Source: Candidatus Accumulibacter cognatus (GTDB taxonomy: Bacteria > Pseudomonadota > Gammaproteobacteria > Burkholderiales > Rhodocyclaceae). Taken from it: 64,000 nt of DNA. The DNA lies in NCBI GenBank assembly GCA_013414765.1, contig CP058708.1:2661553-2725552 (forward strand), given 5' to 3'. A program made the position numbers and the translations under genes. Positions within the stretch are counted from its first letter, which is position 1. Each line of letters opens with the position of its first letter. Below, in pieces: positions 10,538 through 18,828 of the stretch. A model generated the notes under the pieces. It did not search any database, had not been told where the DNA came from, and saw only the letters and a program-made list of their open reading frames with translations.

Positions 10538-11274
10538 AATAGTCCACAATAAAAAGCAAGTTCCGAGCATTGTTGGGTGGCGCCGAGACAATCGCCGGTA
10601 TAGCCACCGATTTGCCGCCGGAACAGGCGTGCCAGCCACAGCGTCGCCAGGGCAGCAAATACCCCGCCGAGCAATGCCTCTAGCGGTGGCAGCAGCAATA
10701 GTGGCAGCAGGGCGGTGAGTCCGGCAATACCGAGCTCGCCCCAGCCGATGCGGGTGGCCAGCGGCTTCGCTTTCCCCTCGTCACGTACATAGTCGAGGCC
10801 GCGCAACAGGGTCGTCGCAGCGAAGCGGGATAGGGTGTGGCCGGCCAGCAGGGCCAGGGGAATCTCCTGCCACTCGAACTCGATCAGTGCGCAGAAGCGG
10901 GCGAGCAGCAGCATCACCAGCGCGATCGCACCGAAGCTGCCGATTCGCGAGTCCTTCATGATCGCCAGGATCTGTGCCTTCTCCCAGCCGCCGCCGAAAC
11001 CGTCGACCATGTCGCTCCAGCCGTCTTCGTGAAACGCTCCCGTCAGGTAGAGAGAACTGGCCATTGCCGCCAGCACCGCCAGCGTCATCGGCAGGACGAA
11101 AGACGTCAGGACAAAAACCAGTGCGGCAATGGCCCCGACGAGCAGGCCCACCGCCGGAAAATATCGCGTTGACCGGTCGAGTGCCTCGCTGCTGTGCCCT
11201 ACCCAGGCCGGGACTGGCAGGCGCGTAAAAAAGCGCAGCGCACCGAAGAAATAGGCAAGCTCTCGCCTGAACAT
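10522..11274 (-). CDS. cobS: Adenosylcobinamide-GDP ribazoletransferase (cobalamin synthase)
   Basis: A 250-residue integral membrane protein with several Leu/Ala-rich transmembrane helices. It has the CobS signature near the N-terminus (FFTRLPVPAW), then GAFHEDGWSDMVDGFGGGWEK with the metal-binding acidic residues, and MKDSRIGSFGAIAL. It joins adenosylcobinamide-GDP with alpha-ribazole (phosphate) at the inner membrane. ATG 11272-11274 is preceded by AAAGGAAAC. It forms an operon with cobC downstream. Confidence 0.93.
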   Translation of the reverse strand: MFRRELAYFFGALRFFTRLPVPAWVGHSSEALDRSTRYFPAVGLLVGAIAALVFVLTSFVLPMTLAVLAAMASSLYLTGAFHEDGWSDMVDGFGGGWEKAQILAIMKDSRIGSFGAIALVMLLLARFCALIEFEWQEIPLALLAGHTLSRFAATTLLRGLDYVRDEGKAKPLATRIGWGELGIAGLTALLPLLLLPPLEALLGGVFAALATLWLARLFRRQIGGYTGDCLGATQQCSELAFYCGLLCSFS

Positions 11275-11449
11275 TGTTTCCTTTCACCAAATACCGGATG
11301 GTATCCCGATCAGTCAATCACCGACCATCGCCTGCCGTTGCAAGTGCAGGTATCATCGTGCCCGGCGACGACAGGCAGGATCGTTCACCGTGTTTGCCAG
11401 ATCCCTTGTGGAGCATTGGCCCATTCCTTCCTATTCACGATTGAAACAG

Positions 11450-12106
11450 ATGACCGACCATTTCCCCGCGGTAGGCTGCGACCTGCTGCAACGTGTTGGT
11501 AACCGGAAGTTCCGCACCGTGCTCGCGGATCCGCCGTGGCAGTTTCAGAACCGCACCGGCAAGATGGCACCGGAGCACAAGCGCCTGAACCGCTACGCCA
11601 CGATGACGCTGGATGACATTCTGGCGCTACCCGTGGCCGAGATCGTCGAAAGTCCCGCACACCTCTACCTGTGGGTGCCGAACGCGCTGTTGCCGGAAGG
11701 CCTGCGCGTTCTCGCCGCCTGGGGCTTCACCTACAAGAGCAACCTTGTATGGCACAAGATTCGCAAGGATGGTGGCCCGGACGGGCGCGGCGTCGGTTTC
11801 TATTTCCGCAATACGACCGAATTGATCCTGTTCGGCGTCAGGGGGAAGGATGCGCGCACGCTGCCCCCCGGCCGCCGCCAGGTCAACATCATCAAGAGCC
11901 GCAAGCGCGAGCATTCCCGCAAACCGGACGAAGCCTACGCGCTGATCGAATCGTGCTCGCCCGGTCCCTTCCTAGAGATGTTCGCCCGCGGCTCACGGGA
12001 GGGCTGGAGCACCTGGGGCAGCCAGGCCGACGAGTACGTTCCCGACTGGCCGACCTATGCCAATCATTCGCAGGCTGATGCCGACAGCCTTCCCGCGAAG
12101 GGCTGA
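11450..12106 (+). CDS. MT-A70 family adenine methyltransferase
   Basis: The protein carries the catalytic DPPW motif (VLADPPWQFQNR, about residue 30), then NRYATMTLDDI, LYLWVPNALLPEGL and a C-terminal FLEMFARGSREGWSTWG block, all typical of the MT-A70 family. Bacterial members methylate N6 of adenine in DNA (phage and orphan enzymes) or, more rarely, other substrates. ATG 11450 gives 218 residues (MTDHFPAVG); an in-frame GTG at 11390 would add 20 residues of poor quality, so the later start is preferred. No restriction endonuclease or phage gene lies nearby, so it is an orphan. It is separated from cobS by a divergent gap. Confidence 0.88.
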   Translation: MTDHFPAVGCDLLQRVGNRKFRTVLADPPWQFQNRTGKMAPEHKRLNRYATMTLDDILALPVAEIVESPAHLYLWVPNALLPEGLRVLAAWGFTYKSNLVWHKIRKDGGPDGRGVGFYFRNTTELILFGVRGKDARTLPPGRRQVNIIKSRKREHSRKPDEAYALIESCSPGPFLEMFARGSREGWSTWGSQADEYVPDWPTYANHSQADADSLPAKG

Positions 12107-12181
12107 TAGCCGCGTGTCGTCTTTCGGGTACATCAGGAACCGATGTTCCGTCGCAAACAGGCCCAAAAAATATGGGCACAA

Positions 12182-12213
12182 AAAAGCGCGAAACCAGAGG
12201 TTCCGCGCTTTTG
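12182..12213 (-). terminator. Rho-independent terminator after the 6S RNA gene
   Basis: On the minus strand AAAAGCGCGGAACC pairs with the complementary arm across a 4-nt loop with one mismatch, ending in a run of T. It sits directly after the 6S RNA. The A-rich and T-rich flanks also let it stop transcription from the methyltransferase side. Confidence 0.8.
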
Positions 12214-12388
12214 TCCCTGCGGATGCCGTCAGGCCGGCATCCTGAACCTGGGTTCAGATAGGTCACTTCCCTTCCGCATCAGGTACGTCCGACTAGGGGC
12301 GCACACAACAGTGGTTTCTATGGTCCGCGACCAATGCCATTTAGCATTGGTTCAAGGAATCTATGACCTGACAACACCGCAGGGAACT
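12214..12388 (-). ncRNA. ssrS: 6S RNA
   Basis: About 175 nt on the minus strand, directly downstream of zapA, the usual place of ssrS in proteobacteria. The closing stem is visible: CCCTGCGGTGTTGTCAGG at the 5' end pairs with CCTGACGGCATCCGCAGGG at the 3' end. Internal features typical of 6S RNA are also present: CCTTGAACC on the 5' side, a central bubble region, and GTGCGCCCCT on the 3' side. 6S RNA mimics an open promoter and sequesters RNA polymerase holding the housekeeping sigma factor in stationary phase. The exact ends are estimated from the stem and the terminator. Confidence 0.88.
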
Positions 12389-12417
12389 CTCTTGGAGAGC
12401 GGAGCAGGAAAACCTTC

Positions 12418-12750
12418 CTACTGCGACTTCAACACCTGATCAAGCTCTGCTTCCATGGAAAAGATTCTACCCCTAAGCGCGTCCATGTCCAGTCCTATTT
12501 CAGATTCAATTTTCTGATGCTGCTCCGGCATTTCCTGATTGAGGCCGAGGTGCTCGTGAGCGATGTTGAGCGCAGCCATGACGGCAATACGCTCGGGAAG
12601 ATTGCTCCTGCTTTTCCCAGCGATATCGCGCATTTTCCCATCAACATAGGCTGCGGCACTGAGTAGCGCAGCATGTTGATCGCTTGGGCAGGCGACCCGG
12701 TATTCCTTGCCCAGCAGGACGATGTCGAGATAATTGGTTTCGTTGGGCAT
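12418..12750 (-). CDS. zapA: Cell division protein ZapA
   Basis: A 110-residue protein starting at ATG 12748-12750 (MPNETNYLDIVLLGKEYRVAC). It has the ZapA fold: an N-terminal beta domain with the conserved GKEYRVACP strand, then AAAYVDGKMRDI, then a C-terminal coiled coil (IGLDMDALRGRIFSMEAELDQVL). It promotes bundling of FtsZ at the division ring. A longer upstream frame to 12957 overlaps the ZapB-like gene and is rejected. It lies 13 nt after the ZapB-like gene and just before 6S RNA. Confidence 0.93.
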   Translation of the reverse strand: MPNETNYLDIVLLGKEYRVACPSDQHAALLSAAAYVDGKMRDIAGKSRSNLPERIAVMAALNIAHEHLGLNQEMPEQHQKIESEIGLDMDALRGRIFSMEAELDQVLKSQ

Positions 12751-12763
12751 CGTATCAGAGTCT

Positions 12764-12964
12764 TCAGGGCTTAGCTTCGGGCAGTTGCTCGGCAAGCTGT
12801 TCAAGCCGCGCACGGGCAGCCGCCATACGTTCGGCAAGGCGTTCCTTGTCGCTTTCAAGCGACGCAAGTTGCTGGCGCAGAACCTCATTCTCGGTTCGTA
12901 ATGTGTGGCACAGTGAAACCACTTGAGCAATCTTGATTTCGAGCGTGTTGAGTTCATTCAGCAT
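12764..12964 (-). CDS. ZapB-like coiled-coil protein (TIGR02449 type)
   Basis: A 66-residue, almost entirely coiled-coil protein (LNTLEIKIAQVVSLCHTLR... through SDKERLAERMAAARARLEQL). Its position immediately before zapA is the usual setting of the small TIGR02449 family, thought to help organise the Z-ring. Start chosen at ATG 12962-12964; an in-frame ATG at 12991 adds nine residues and cannot be excluded, as neither has a strong ribosome binding site. Confidence 0.8.
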   Translation of the reverse strand: MLNELNTLEIKIAQVVSLCHTLRTENEVLRQQLASLESDKERLAERMAAARARLEQLAEQLPEAKP

Positions 12965-13086
12965 GGGACAGACTATAGATTCAAAAAGCATGCTTGGTCA
13001 AGGCATAAGCAGCGTTTCTGCACCTTGTTTGTGATGTGGCAAGCGCTTTCTGGTTCAGTCGTCGATAGGGCACCCTGCGGGCAAGC

Positions 13087-13092
13087 TATAAT
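13087..13092 (+). promoter_or_regulatory. Candidate -10 box for the btuB transcript
   Basis: A perfect TATAAT about 45 bp before the start of the cobalamin riboswitch and about 380 bp before btuB. No good -35 is seen 16-18 bp upstream, so this is a tentative assignment. Confidence 0.35.
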
Positions 13093-13130
13093 CGGCATTT
13101 TCGCTGGCCTCAAATGCGAAAATGGATCGT

Positions 13131-13330
13131 GCAAGGTGCCGCCACGCAGATTCGCTGCAGCGGTTAAACGGGAAACAGGTGCCTGTTTGCGCTGTACCAC
13201 GCGCAACAACATGCCTGTGCTGCCCCCGCAACGGTAAGCGAGTGTGGGACTGTCAATAGGCCACTGGGCAAAAAGCCTGGGAAGGCGACAGATCAAGACT
13301 CGCGAGCCCGGATACCGGCCTTCGCATACC
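13131..13330 (+). promoter_or_regulatory. Cobalamin (AdoCbl) riboswitch upstream of btuB
   Basis: The conserved elements are present in order: AAGGTGCC at about 13133; TTAAACGGGAAACAGGTGC near 13165; CTGCCCCCGCAACGGTAAGC near 13220; the CCACTGG...AAAGCCTGGGAAGG segment near 13261; and a B12-box-like GACTCGCGAGCCCGGATACCGGCC ending at 13320. This class binds adenosylcobalamin and represses the downstream gene, here the TonB-dependent receptor btuB and probably btuCD. The exact 3' limit of the expression platform is not clear by eye. Confidence 0.95.
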
Positions 13331-13464
13331 ACACTGGACGGAAGTGTCGCGGGGATGCGGACACGCAACGCTCGGCTTGCATGCCTGCTTTGACCTCGCG
13401 CCTTCCACATAATTGGCTAGCCGATTTGCGGGGACGCTGGTCGGCAACAGGGGGGAGTTTCATC

Positions 13465-15324
13465 ATGCATCCGAACCAGCTGCGGACAGCCCATGCCGCA
13501 ACTTTCACCGCACTGTTCTCGACGGCGTTACATGCCGCGGACCCGCAACTCGACCCGATTGTCGTCACGGCGACTCGACAGGCTACCCGAGTCAACGAAC
13601 TGACGAGTGATGTGTCGGTTATCACCCGTCAAGAAATCGACCAAGCCGGAGAGACGACACTGGCGCAACTTCTGGCACGGCAACCGGGAATCCAGTACGT
13701 CGCCAACGGCGGTGCGGGGTCCAATAGCGGCGTGTTCGTCCGTGGCGCCAGTACCAATCAATCGATCGTGTTGATCGATGGGCAGCGCATCGGCTCGGCG
13801 ACGAGCGGCAGTGCAGCATTGTCGCGGATTCCGCTGAACCAGATCGAGCGCATCGAGATTCTGCGTGGCCCGGCGTCATCGCTCTACGGGGCAGATGCCA
13901 TCGGCGGCGTCATCCAGATTTTCACCCGCAGGGGCGAGGGGTCAGTACAGGTGAACGCCAGCACCGGCTATGGCTCTTACCACACGACCGACACCAGTGT
14001 TGGCATTGCGGGCGGAACAGAATGGGTGTCCTATAGTGTTCAGGCAGGGTATACGAATACCGACGGGTTCAACGCCATCAACAACAAGAATAACCTGTTC
14101 TACAACCGTGACCGGGATGGCTATTACAACAGGAACCTGAGTGCCAGTATTGCCGTTCGTCCGGCCAAAGGGCAGGAACTCGGGGCCAATCTGCTGGTCA
14201 GCAAGGGCACTAACCAGTACGATGGCAACGACTTTAGCGCGCTTGGCGCAGCTCAGTCCTTCAGCAATGACCAGAACGTCGGTAATTATTCGATCTACTC
14301 GCGCAACCGGCTGCATCAGGCGTGGACCAGTACCTTGCGTCTCGGCCGCAGTACCGACGACAGCAAGGACTATATCGGGAATTTCCGGGACAGTTCTTTC
14401 AAGACCACGATGGATCTTGCGTCCTGGCAGAACGATATCAAGCTGCCAGTCGGCGAAGCGCTGCTGGCTGCCGAATACAACAAGCAACAGGTCAACAGCA
14501 CGACCGATTACACGGTTACCGAGCGCACGATTCGATCGCTGCTGGCCGGCTGGAATGGCCATATCGATCAGCATCGGCTGCAGCTCAACCTGCGACATGA
14601 CGACAACTCGCAGTTTGGCAGAAAGCGTACGGGTTTTGCTGCCTATGGCTATCAATTCTCGCCGCAATGGCGCGCCCATATTTCCTATGGCACGGCGTTC
14701 CGCGCTCCGACCTTCAACGAGCTGTATTTTCCCTCGCTCTTCGGTTTTGCCGGTGGCAACCCTAATCTTAAACCGGAGACGGCAAAAAACACCGAGGTCG
14801 GGGTCAACTGGGAGCAGGGTAGCCATCGTGCTTCGGCGGTCTTCTACTACAATCAGGTGACCGATCTGATCGAATTCCGGCCACCTACCTTCGTGCCGGT
14901 CAATGTCAGCAAGGCGCTGCTGCGCGGCGCCACGCTTACCTATGATGGGCGTTTCTCGGCGTGGGCAGTTGGGATCGCACTTGACTTTCTGAACCCGCGG
15001 AACGAGGAGGACGGGCCAAACAAGGGTAATCGTCTGGCCCGCCGTGCCGAGCAGCAGATGAGCAGCTACCTCAGCCGAAGCCTCGGCAACTGGGAATTTC
15101 GTGGTGAGTGGCAACTGCTGGGCAACCGCTACGATGACCCCGCCAACCGTGTTCGTCTCGGCGGCTATGGTCTGGTAAACCTCTACGCCGATTACCGCTT
15201 GCAGCGAGACTGGGTGTTGTTTGCGCGCGCCAACAATATCTTCGACAAGGATTACGAGACGGTCGACAGCTATACCACCGCCGGGGCGAATGTCTTCGTC
15301 GGTGTTCGCTACGCGCCGAAGTAG
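13465..15324 (+). CDS. btuB: TonB-dependent outer-membrane vitamin B12 receptor
   Basis: A 619-residue outer-membrane receptor. ATG 13465 is preceded by GGGGGGAG at good spacing and gives a signal peptide (about residues 1-25, cleavage near ALHAADP). Next come a TonB box-like segment (DPIVVTATR), the plug domain (PGIQYVANGG, GVFVRGAST, IEILRGPASSLYGADAIGGVI) and a beta-barrel ending in an aromatic-rich strand (NVFVGVRYAPK). It imports corrinoids using TonB energy. The cobalamin riboswitch upstream and btuC/btuD downstream make the substrate assignment firm. Confidence 0.95.
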   Translation: MHPNQLRTAHAATFTALFSTALHAADPQLDPIVVTATRQATRVNELTSDVSVITRQEIDQAGETTLAQLLARQPGIQYVANGGAGSNSGVFVRGASTNQSIVLIDGQRIGSATSGSAALSRIPLNQIERIEILRGPASSLYGADAIGGVIQIFTRRGEGSVQVNASTGYGSYHTTDTSVGIAGGTEWVSYSVQAGYTNTDGFNAINNKNNLFYNRDRDGYYNRNLSASIAVRPAKGQELGANLLVSKGTNQYDGNDFSALGAAQSFSNDQNVGNYSIYSRNRLHQAWTSTLRLGRSTDDSKDYIGNFRDSSFKTTMDLASWQNDIKLPVGEALLAAEYNKQQVNSTTDYTVTERTIRSLLAGWNGHIDQHRLQLNLRHDDNSQFGRKRTGFAAYGYQFSPQWRAHISYGTAFRAPTFNELYFPSLFGFAGGNPNLKPETAKNTEVGVNWEQGSHRASAVFYYNQVTDLIEFRPPTFVPVNVSKALLRGATLTYDGRFSAWAVGIALDFLNPRNEEDGPNKGNRLARRAEQQMSSYLSRSLGNWEFRGEWQLLGNRYDDPANRVRLGGYGLVNLYADYRLQRDWVLFARANNIFDKDYETVDSYTTAGANVFVGVRYAPK

Positions 15325-15329
15325 GCGAG

Positions 15330-16319
15330 ATGCCCACCCGCCGCCGTGCCTTGCTGATCCTCGCAGTGCTGGCCGGGTTGGCGCAGCTCAGCATTGCGCT
15401 GGCCCTGATGGTGGGCAGCATTGCGATTGGCCCGGCCGAGGTGTTGGCAATCCTGTTTGGCAACGGTCATGGCATGGCCAGCGACGTCGTGCGCAGCCTG
15501 CGCCTGCCGCGGGCGTTGACAGGTTTCGCTTGCGGCGGTCTGCTGGCGCTGGCGGGTGCCTTGCTGCAGGTCCTGCTGCGCAACCCGCTTGCTGACCCTT
15601 ACGTGCTCGGCATTTCTGGCGGTGCCGGCATCGGTGCCTTGCTGGCAATCGTTCTTGGCCTGGGTGTCGCGGGGATCAACGGACTGGCCTTCGGGGGCGC
15701 GTTCGGCGCCATGCTGCTGGTGTTCGGCCTCGCGCATGGTGAAGGGGGCTGGACGCAGTCGCGCCTGCTGCTGACGGGTGTAATCGTCGCTGCCGGTTGC
15801 GGTGCGGTGATCACCCTGCTGCTCGCGCTGGCTCCAGAAGACCGGCTGCGAGGCATGCTCTTCTGGCTGATGGGGGATCTGTCGCAGAGCGGTGATCCAC
15901 AACTGGTACTGATCCTGCTCCTGATGGTGCTGCTGGTTGCATTGCCGTTTGCCCGTGAGCTCAATCTGCTGGCACGTGGTGCCGACATGGCCCAGGCGCT
16001 GGGGGTTGCAGTCCGCCCATTACGCCGCGGTGTTTACCTCGTCGCGTCGCTGGCCACGGCTGCCGCGGTCACGCATGCCGGCGCGATCGGCTTCATTGGC
16101 CTGATCGTGCCGCATCTTGTTCGCCTCGCTGCCGGCAATGATCAGCGCTTGCTCCTGCCCGCCTCGGTACTCGCCGGAGGCAGTCTGCTGGTGGTTGCCG
16201 ACACCCTGGCCCGTACCCTACTGGCACCGCAACAACTGCCGGTCGGCGTGCTGACCGCGCTGATTGGCGTGCCTGTTTTTCTGTTTCTGCTTAGCCGCGC
16301 TGCACCTGGACGGTACTGA
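15330..16319 (+). CDS. btuC: Cobalamin ABC transporter permease, FecCD/BtuC family
   Basis: A 329-residue permease with about ten hydrophobic helices. It has the FecCD-family signatures RLPRALTGFACGGLLALAGA and LLRNPLADPYVLGISGGAGI near the N-terminus and HAGAIGFIGLIVPHLVR near residue 255. It begins 5 nt after the btuB stop and is directly followed by the ATPase gene. It forms the inner-membrane channel that receives corrinoid from a periplasmic binding protein; the likely partner, btuF, lies 40 kb away at 56.2 kb. Confidence 0.93.
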   Translation: MPTRRRALLILAVLAGLAQLSIALALMVGSIAIGPAEVLAILFGNGHGMASDVVRSLRLPRALTGFACGGLLALAGALLQVLLRNPLADPYVLGISGGAGIGALLAIVLGLGVAGINGLAFGGAFGAMLLVFGLAHGEGGWTQSRLLLTGVIVAAGCGAVITLLLALAPEDRLRGMLFWLMGDLSQSGDPQLVLILLLMVLLVALPFARELNLLARGADMAQALGVAVRPLRRGVYLVASLATAAAVTHAGAIGFIGLIVPHLVRLAAGNDQRLLLPASVLAGGSLLVVADTLARTLLAPQQLPVGVLTALIGVPVFLFLLSRAAPGRY

Positions 16320-16320
16320 A

Positions 16321-17094
16321 ATGGTCCCAGGTCTGCTATCTGCCCATGCGCTCAGCGTTGGTGTGGCCGACCGCAGTTTCTGCCATGACCTGGCATTGAC
16401 CGTACAGCCGGGCGAATGCCTGGCCATCCTCGGACGCAACGGTGCCGGCAAGTCGACGCTGCTGTCGGTACTGGCCGGTCTGCGAACGCCTGCCGCCGGT
16501 GAAGTGCTGCTCGACGGAACAAGCTACGCGAGGCTTGGCGCGCGCGTCAGCGCACGCATTCGTGGCTGGTTGCCACAAACTCGTAGCGAAGCGTTTTCCT
16601 CGACGGTTCTCGAGACGGTGCTGGTCGGACGCCACCCGCATCTTGGCCGCTGGGATTGGGAATCCAGCCAGGATGTCCAGATCGCCTATGAGGCTCTGGC
16701 CTTGGTCGGCCTTGCGGAACTCGCACAGCGTGACGTGCAGACACTCTCCGGTGGCGAGCAACAAAGGCTGTCGATCGCCACATTGCTCGCGCAGGCGCCG
16801 CGACTTTACCTGCTCGATGAGCCGCTTGCCCACCTTGACCTGAATCATCAGATGGCTATCCTCGAACTTTTCTCGGCACTCGCCCGTAACGAAGGGGTGG
16901 CCTGTGTGATGGTCCTGCACGAACCTGGCCTGGCCGCACGTTTCTGTACGCACGCCCTGCTGTTGTTCGAGGATGGAACGACGCAGCAGGGTACCTGCGA
17001 CGAGGTGATCAGCAGCGATTCGCTAGGCAGGCTCTACGGCTATCCACTGCGTGAAGTGGGCGAGCACCGACGGCGCTGGTTCATGCCTGGCTAG
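16321..17094 (+). CDS. btuD: Cobalamin ABC transporter ATP-binding protein
   Basis: A 257-residue ATPase starting at ATG 16321, one base after the btuC stop. Walker A GRNGAGKST, Q-loop region LPQTRSEAF, signature LSGGEQQR, Walker B LYLLDEPLAHLD and the switch HEP segment (VLHEPGLA) are all present. It powers the BtuC permease. The last 48 codons have a diverged second copy at 24662-24805, and the 33 bp after its stop match the 3' end of the hemerythrin gene; see the repeat entries. Confidence 0.93.
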   Translation: MVPGLLSAHALSVGVADRSFCHDLALTVQPGECLAILGRNGAGKSTLLSVLAGLRTPAAGEVLLDGTSYARLGARVSARIRGWLPQTRSEAFSSTVLETVLVGRHPHLGRWDWESSQDVQIAYEALALVGLAELAQRDVQTLSGGEQQRLSIATLLAQAPRLYLLDEPLAHLDLNHQMAILELFSALARNEGVACVMVLHEPGLAARFCTHALLLFEDGTTQQGTCDEVISSDSLGRLYGYPLREVGEHRRRWFMPG

Positions 17095-17127
17095 CAACCG
17101 CAGCGAGCTCCGCGTCCTCGTCCGGGT
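16949..17127 (+). repeat. Left copy of a direct repeat (btuD 3' end plus hemerythrin 3' tail)
   Basis: About 180 bp that align with 24659-24839 at roughly 85% identity by eye. It covers the last 48 codons of btuD and then about 30 bp which, read on the minus strand, encode DEDAELAAVASQA, a remnant of the C-terminus of the hemerythrin gene that is intact at 24792. The two copies bracket a 7.5-kb block. Confidence 0.85.
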
Positions 17128-17268
17128 GCAGACGATGGCCAGCACGTGTAGCCAGGCGAGGGGTGGCGAACGCCAGAGCAGCGCGCCACCGAAGACGACG
17201 AAGCAGAAGAAGGCGAAATGGGCGGACATGACAAGGTCGCCGAGCAGGCGTCGGTGCGTCTCGCCCAT
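17128..17268 (-). pseudogene. DUF2784-like membrane protein, truncated
   Basis: Starts with ATG 17266-17268, 3 nt after the MocR stop on the same strand. It reads a DUF2784-type N-terminus (LLGDLVMSAHFAFFCFVVFGG, then WLHVLAIVC) and then runs into the hemerythrin-tail remnant without the conserved C-terminal half. The family is normally about 120 residues with two or three membrane helices; here only about 45 residues are left. The truncation coincides with the left boundary of the inserted block. Confidence 0.6.
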
Positions 17269-17270
17269 GT

Positions 17271-18677
17271 TCAAATCGCTTTGAGGAAACGGTCGATGCG
17301 CGGGTCGCCGAGATAGGCCGCGTTGAAACGCAGGTAGGAAGTCGCCTGCAATTGCGGCCGGAACAGGTTGCCCGGCGCGAGGACAATACCGTGTCCGGCC
17401 GCGTCGCGCGCCAGCTCAACCGGATCGAGATCGGGATGCGCGGCCCAGACAAACATGCCGCCGTTCGGTTCAGCGAACGGGCGAAAGCCGGCACGGTCGA
17501 GCAGCTCCAATCCGTCGTCCATCGCCTGTGCGAGGCGGCCGCGCAGACGCTCGATCGTCTTGCGGTAATGTCCCTCGATCAGCAGGTCGTGGATCAGCCG
17601 CTCCGCGAACTCGGAACTGCCGACCGATGTGAACAGCTTGACGTCGGTGAAGGTACGCACGAGCTCAGGCCGCGCCGCGAGGAAGCCGACGCGCAGGTTG
17701 GCGGACAGGGTTTTCGAGAAGCTGCCGACGTAGATCACGCGATCGAGCCCGTCAAGCGCGGCGAGACGGTGCGCGTGGCCCGGATGGTAGTCGCCGTAGG
17801 TGTCGTCCTCGACGATTGGCAGGTCGTGCCGCGCGGCCAGTTGCAGCACGCGGTGCGCGACAGTCGCCGACAGGTTGCCCGAGGTCGGGTTGTGCAGCAC
17901 CGAATGGGTGATGAAGACGCGCGGCTTGTGCTCCTCAAGCAGGGCTTCGAGCGCCGCCACGTCCGGTCCTTCGGGCGTGCGCGGCACGCCGACGAGTTGC
18001 ACGCCGAGCAGGCGTAGCGAGGCGAACAGGTTCCAGTAGCCTGGGTCGTCGACGAAGGCGCAATCGCCGGGGCGCAGCAGCGTGCGGGCGACGATGTCGA
18101 GCGCCTGCGTGGCGCCGTGTGTGAGCACGATCTGCTCGGGCGGCGCATGGAAACCGAACTGGTCGAAGCGCACGCGCAGTTGCTCGCGCAAGGGCCGGTA
18201 GCCCTGCGCCTCGCCGTAGCAGACCAGGCGCTGGCCTTCGCGCCCGGCCAGAACGCGCAGGCGGCGGCGCAGACCTCCTTCGTCGAGCCATCCAGCCGGC
18301 AGCCATCCGGCGCCGACCTTCACCGTCGATGGATCGTCGGCAAGGGCCTCGCGCATCACATCAGCGTTGTCGAAGGCGCGCTCGATGGTGCGCTCGACGA
18401 TCTCCGGCGCTGCCGCCTTGCGCTCGCCGCTCGGTGCGCCCGCCTGGACGTAAAAACCGGAACCGCGGCGCGATACGACGGCGCCGCTGGCAACCAGGCG
18501 GTCGTAGGCTTCGACGACAGTGAAGCGGCTGACGCCCAGCGCCCCGGCCATGCCGCGGATCGGCGGCAGGCGCATGCCGTGGCGCAACACACGGTCGTCG
18601 ATGCGCTGGCAGACGCCGCCGACGATCTGGTCGGCCAGCGACCGCGGGCTCTCGGGGTCGATGGCAATGCCGAACAT
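17271..18677 (-). CDS. MocR-family (GntR HTH plus aminotransferase-like) transcriptional regulator
   Basis: A 468-residue protein. Residues about 10-75 are a GntR winged helix (RLPPIRGMAGALGVSRFTVVEAYDRL, then GSGFYV). Residues about 110-465 are a fold-type I PLP domain with the lysine motif GSFSKTLSANLRVGFLA. MocR regulators bind pyridoxal phosphate and usually control a divergent neighbour, often an aminotransferase or transporter. Here the divergent gene at 18854 is itself a PLP aminotransferase, and the gap has several strong inverted repeats. The start MFGIAIDPESPRS is preceded by GGAGGC on the minus strand. The effector amino acid is unknown. Confidence 0.9.
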   Translation of the reverse strand: MFGIAIDPESPRSLADQIVGGVCQRIDDRVLRHGMRLPPIRGMAGALGVSRFTVVEAYDRLVASGAVVSRRGSGFYVQAGAPSGERKAAAPEIVERTIERAFDNADVMREALADDPSTVKVGAGWLPAGWLDEGGLRRRLRVLAGREGQRLVCYGEAQGYRPLREQLRVRFDQFGFHAPPEQIVLTHGATQALDIVARTLLRPGDCAFVDDPGYWNLFASLRLLGVQLVGVPRTPEGPDVAALEALLEEHKPRVFITHSVLHNPTSGNLSATVAHRVLQLAARHDLPIVEDDTYGDYHPGHAHRLAALDGLDRVIYVGSFSKTLSANLRVGFLAARPELVRTFTDVKLFTSVGSSEFAERLIHDLLIEGHYRKTIERLRGRLAQAMDDGLELLDRAGFRPFAEPNGGMFVWAAHPDLDPVELARDAAGHGIVLAPGNLFRPQLQATSYLRFNAAYLGDPRIDRFLKAI

Positions 18678-18713
18678 GGAGCCTCCTTAGATGCATCTGG
18701 GTTGGGCGAAGGG

Positions 18714-18754
18714 GTCGGACGACCGGAGAAATTCTGGCGTACCGGTCGTCCGAC
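18714..18754. promoter_or_regulatory. 13-bp inverted repeat, candidate MocR operator
   Basis: GTCGGACGACCGG and its exact reverse complement are separated by 15 bp, in the gap between the divergent MocR and aminotransferase genes. Further partial copies (GTCCGAC, GGTCGGAC) overlap or follow. Site sharing with the second palindrome (core CCGGTA/TACCGG) suggests one regulator. Confidence 0.6.
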
Positions 18755-18805
18755 CGGTACAGGCGGGTCGGACAGTACGCAAAGTGTCACTGTCTGGCCT
18801 GTAAA

Positions 18806-18828
18806 GTGTCCGGTATTGTACCGGACAC
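18806..18828. promoter_or_regulatory. 10-bp inverted repeat, candidate operator before the aminotransferase
   Basis: GTGTCCGGTA and TACCGGACAC form a perfect inverted repeat around a 3-nt centre (ttg), 25 bp before the aminotransferase start codon. This places it over the likely core promoter or 5' leader, so it may be a repressor or activator site. Confidence 0.6.

Noticed and set aside
13942-15114. A 390-residue minus-strand frame opposite btuB
   Set aside because: Antisense shadow of a certain gene.
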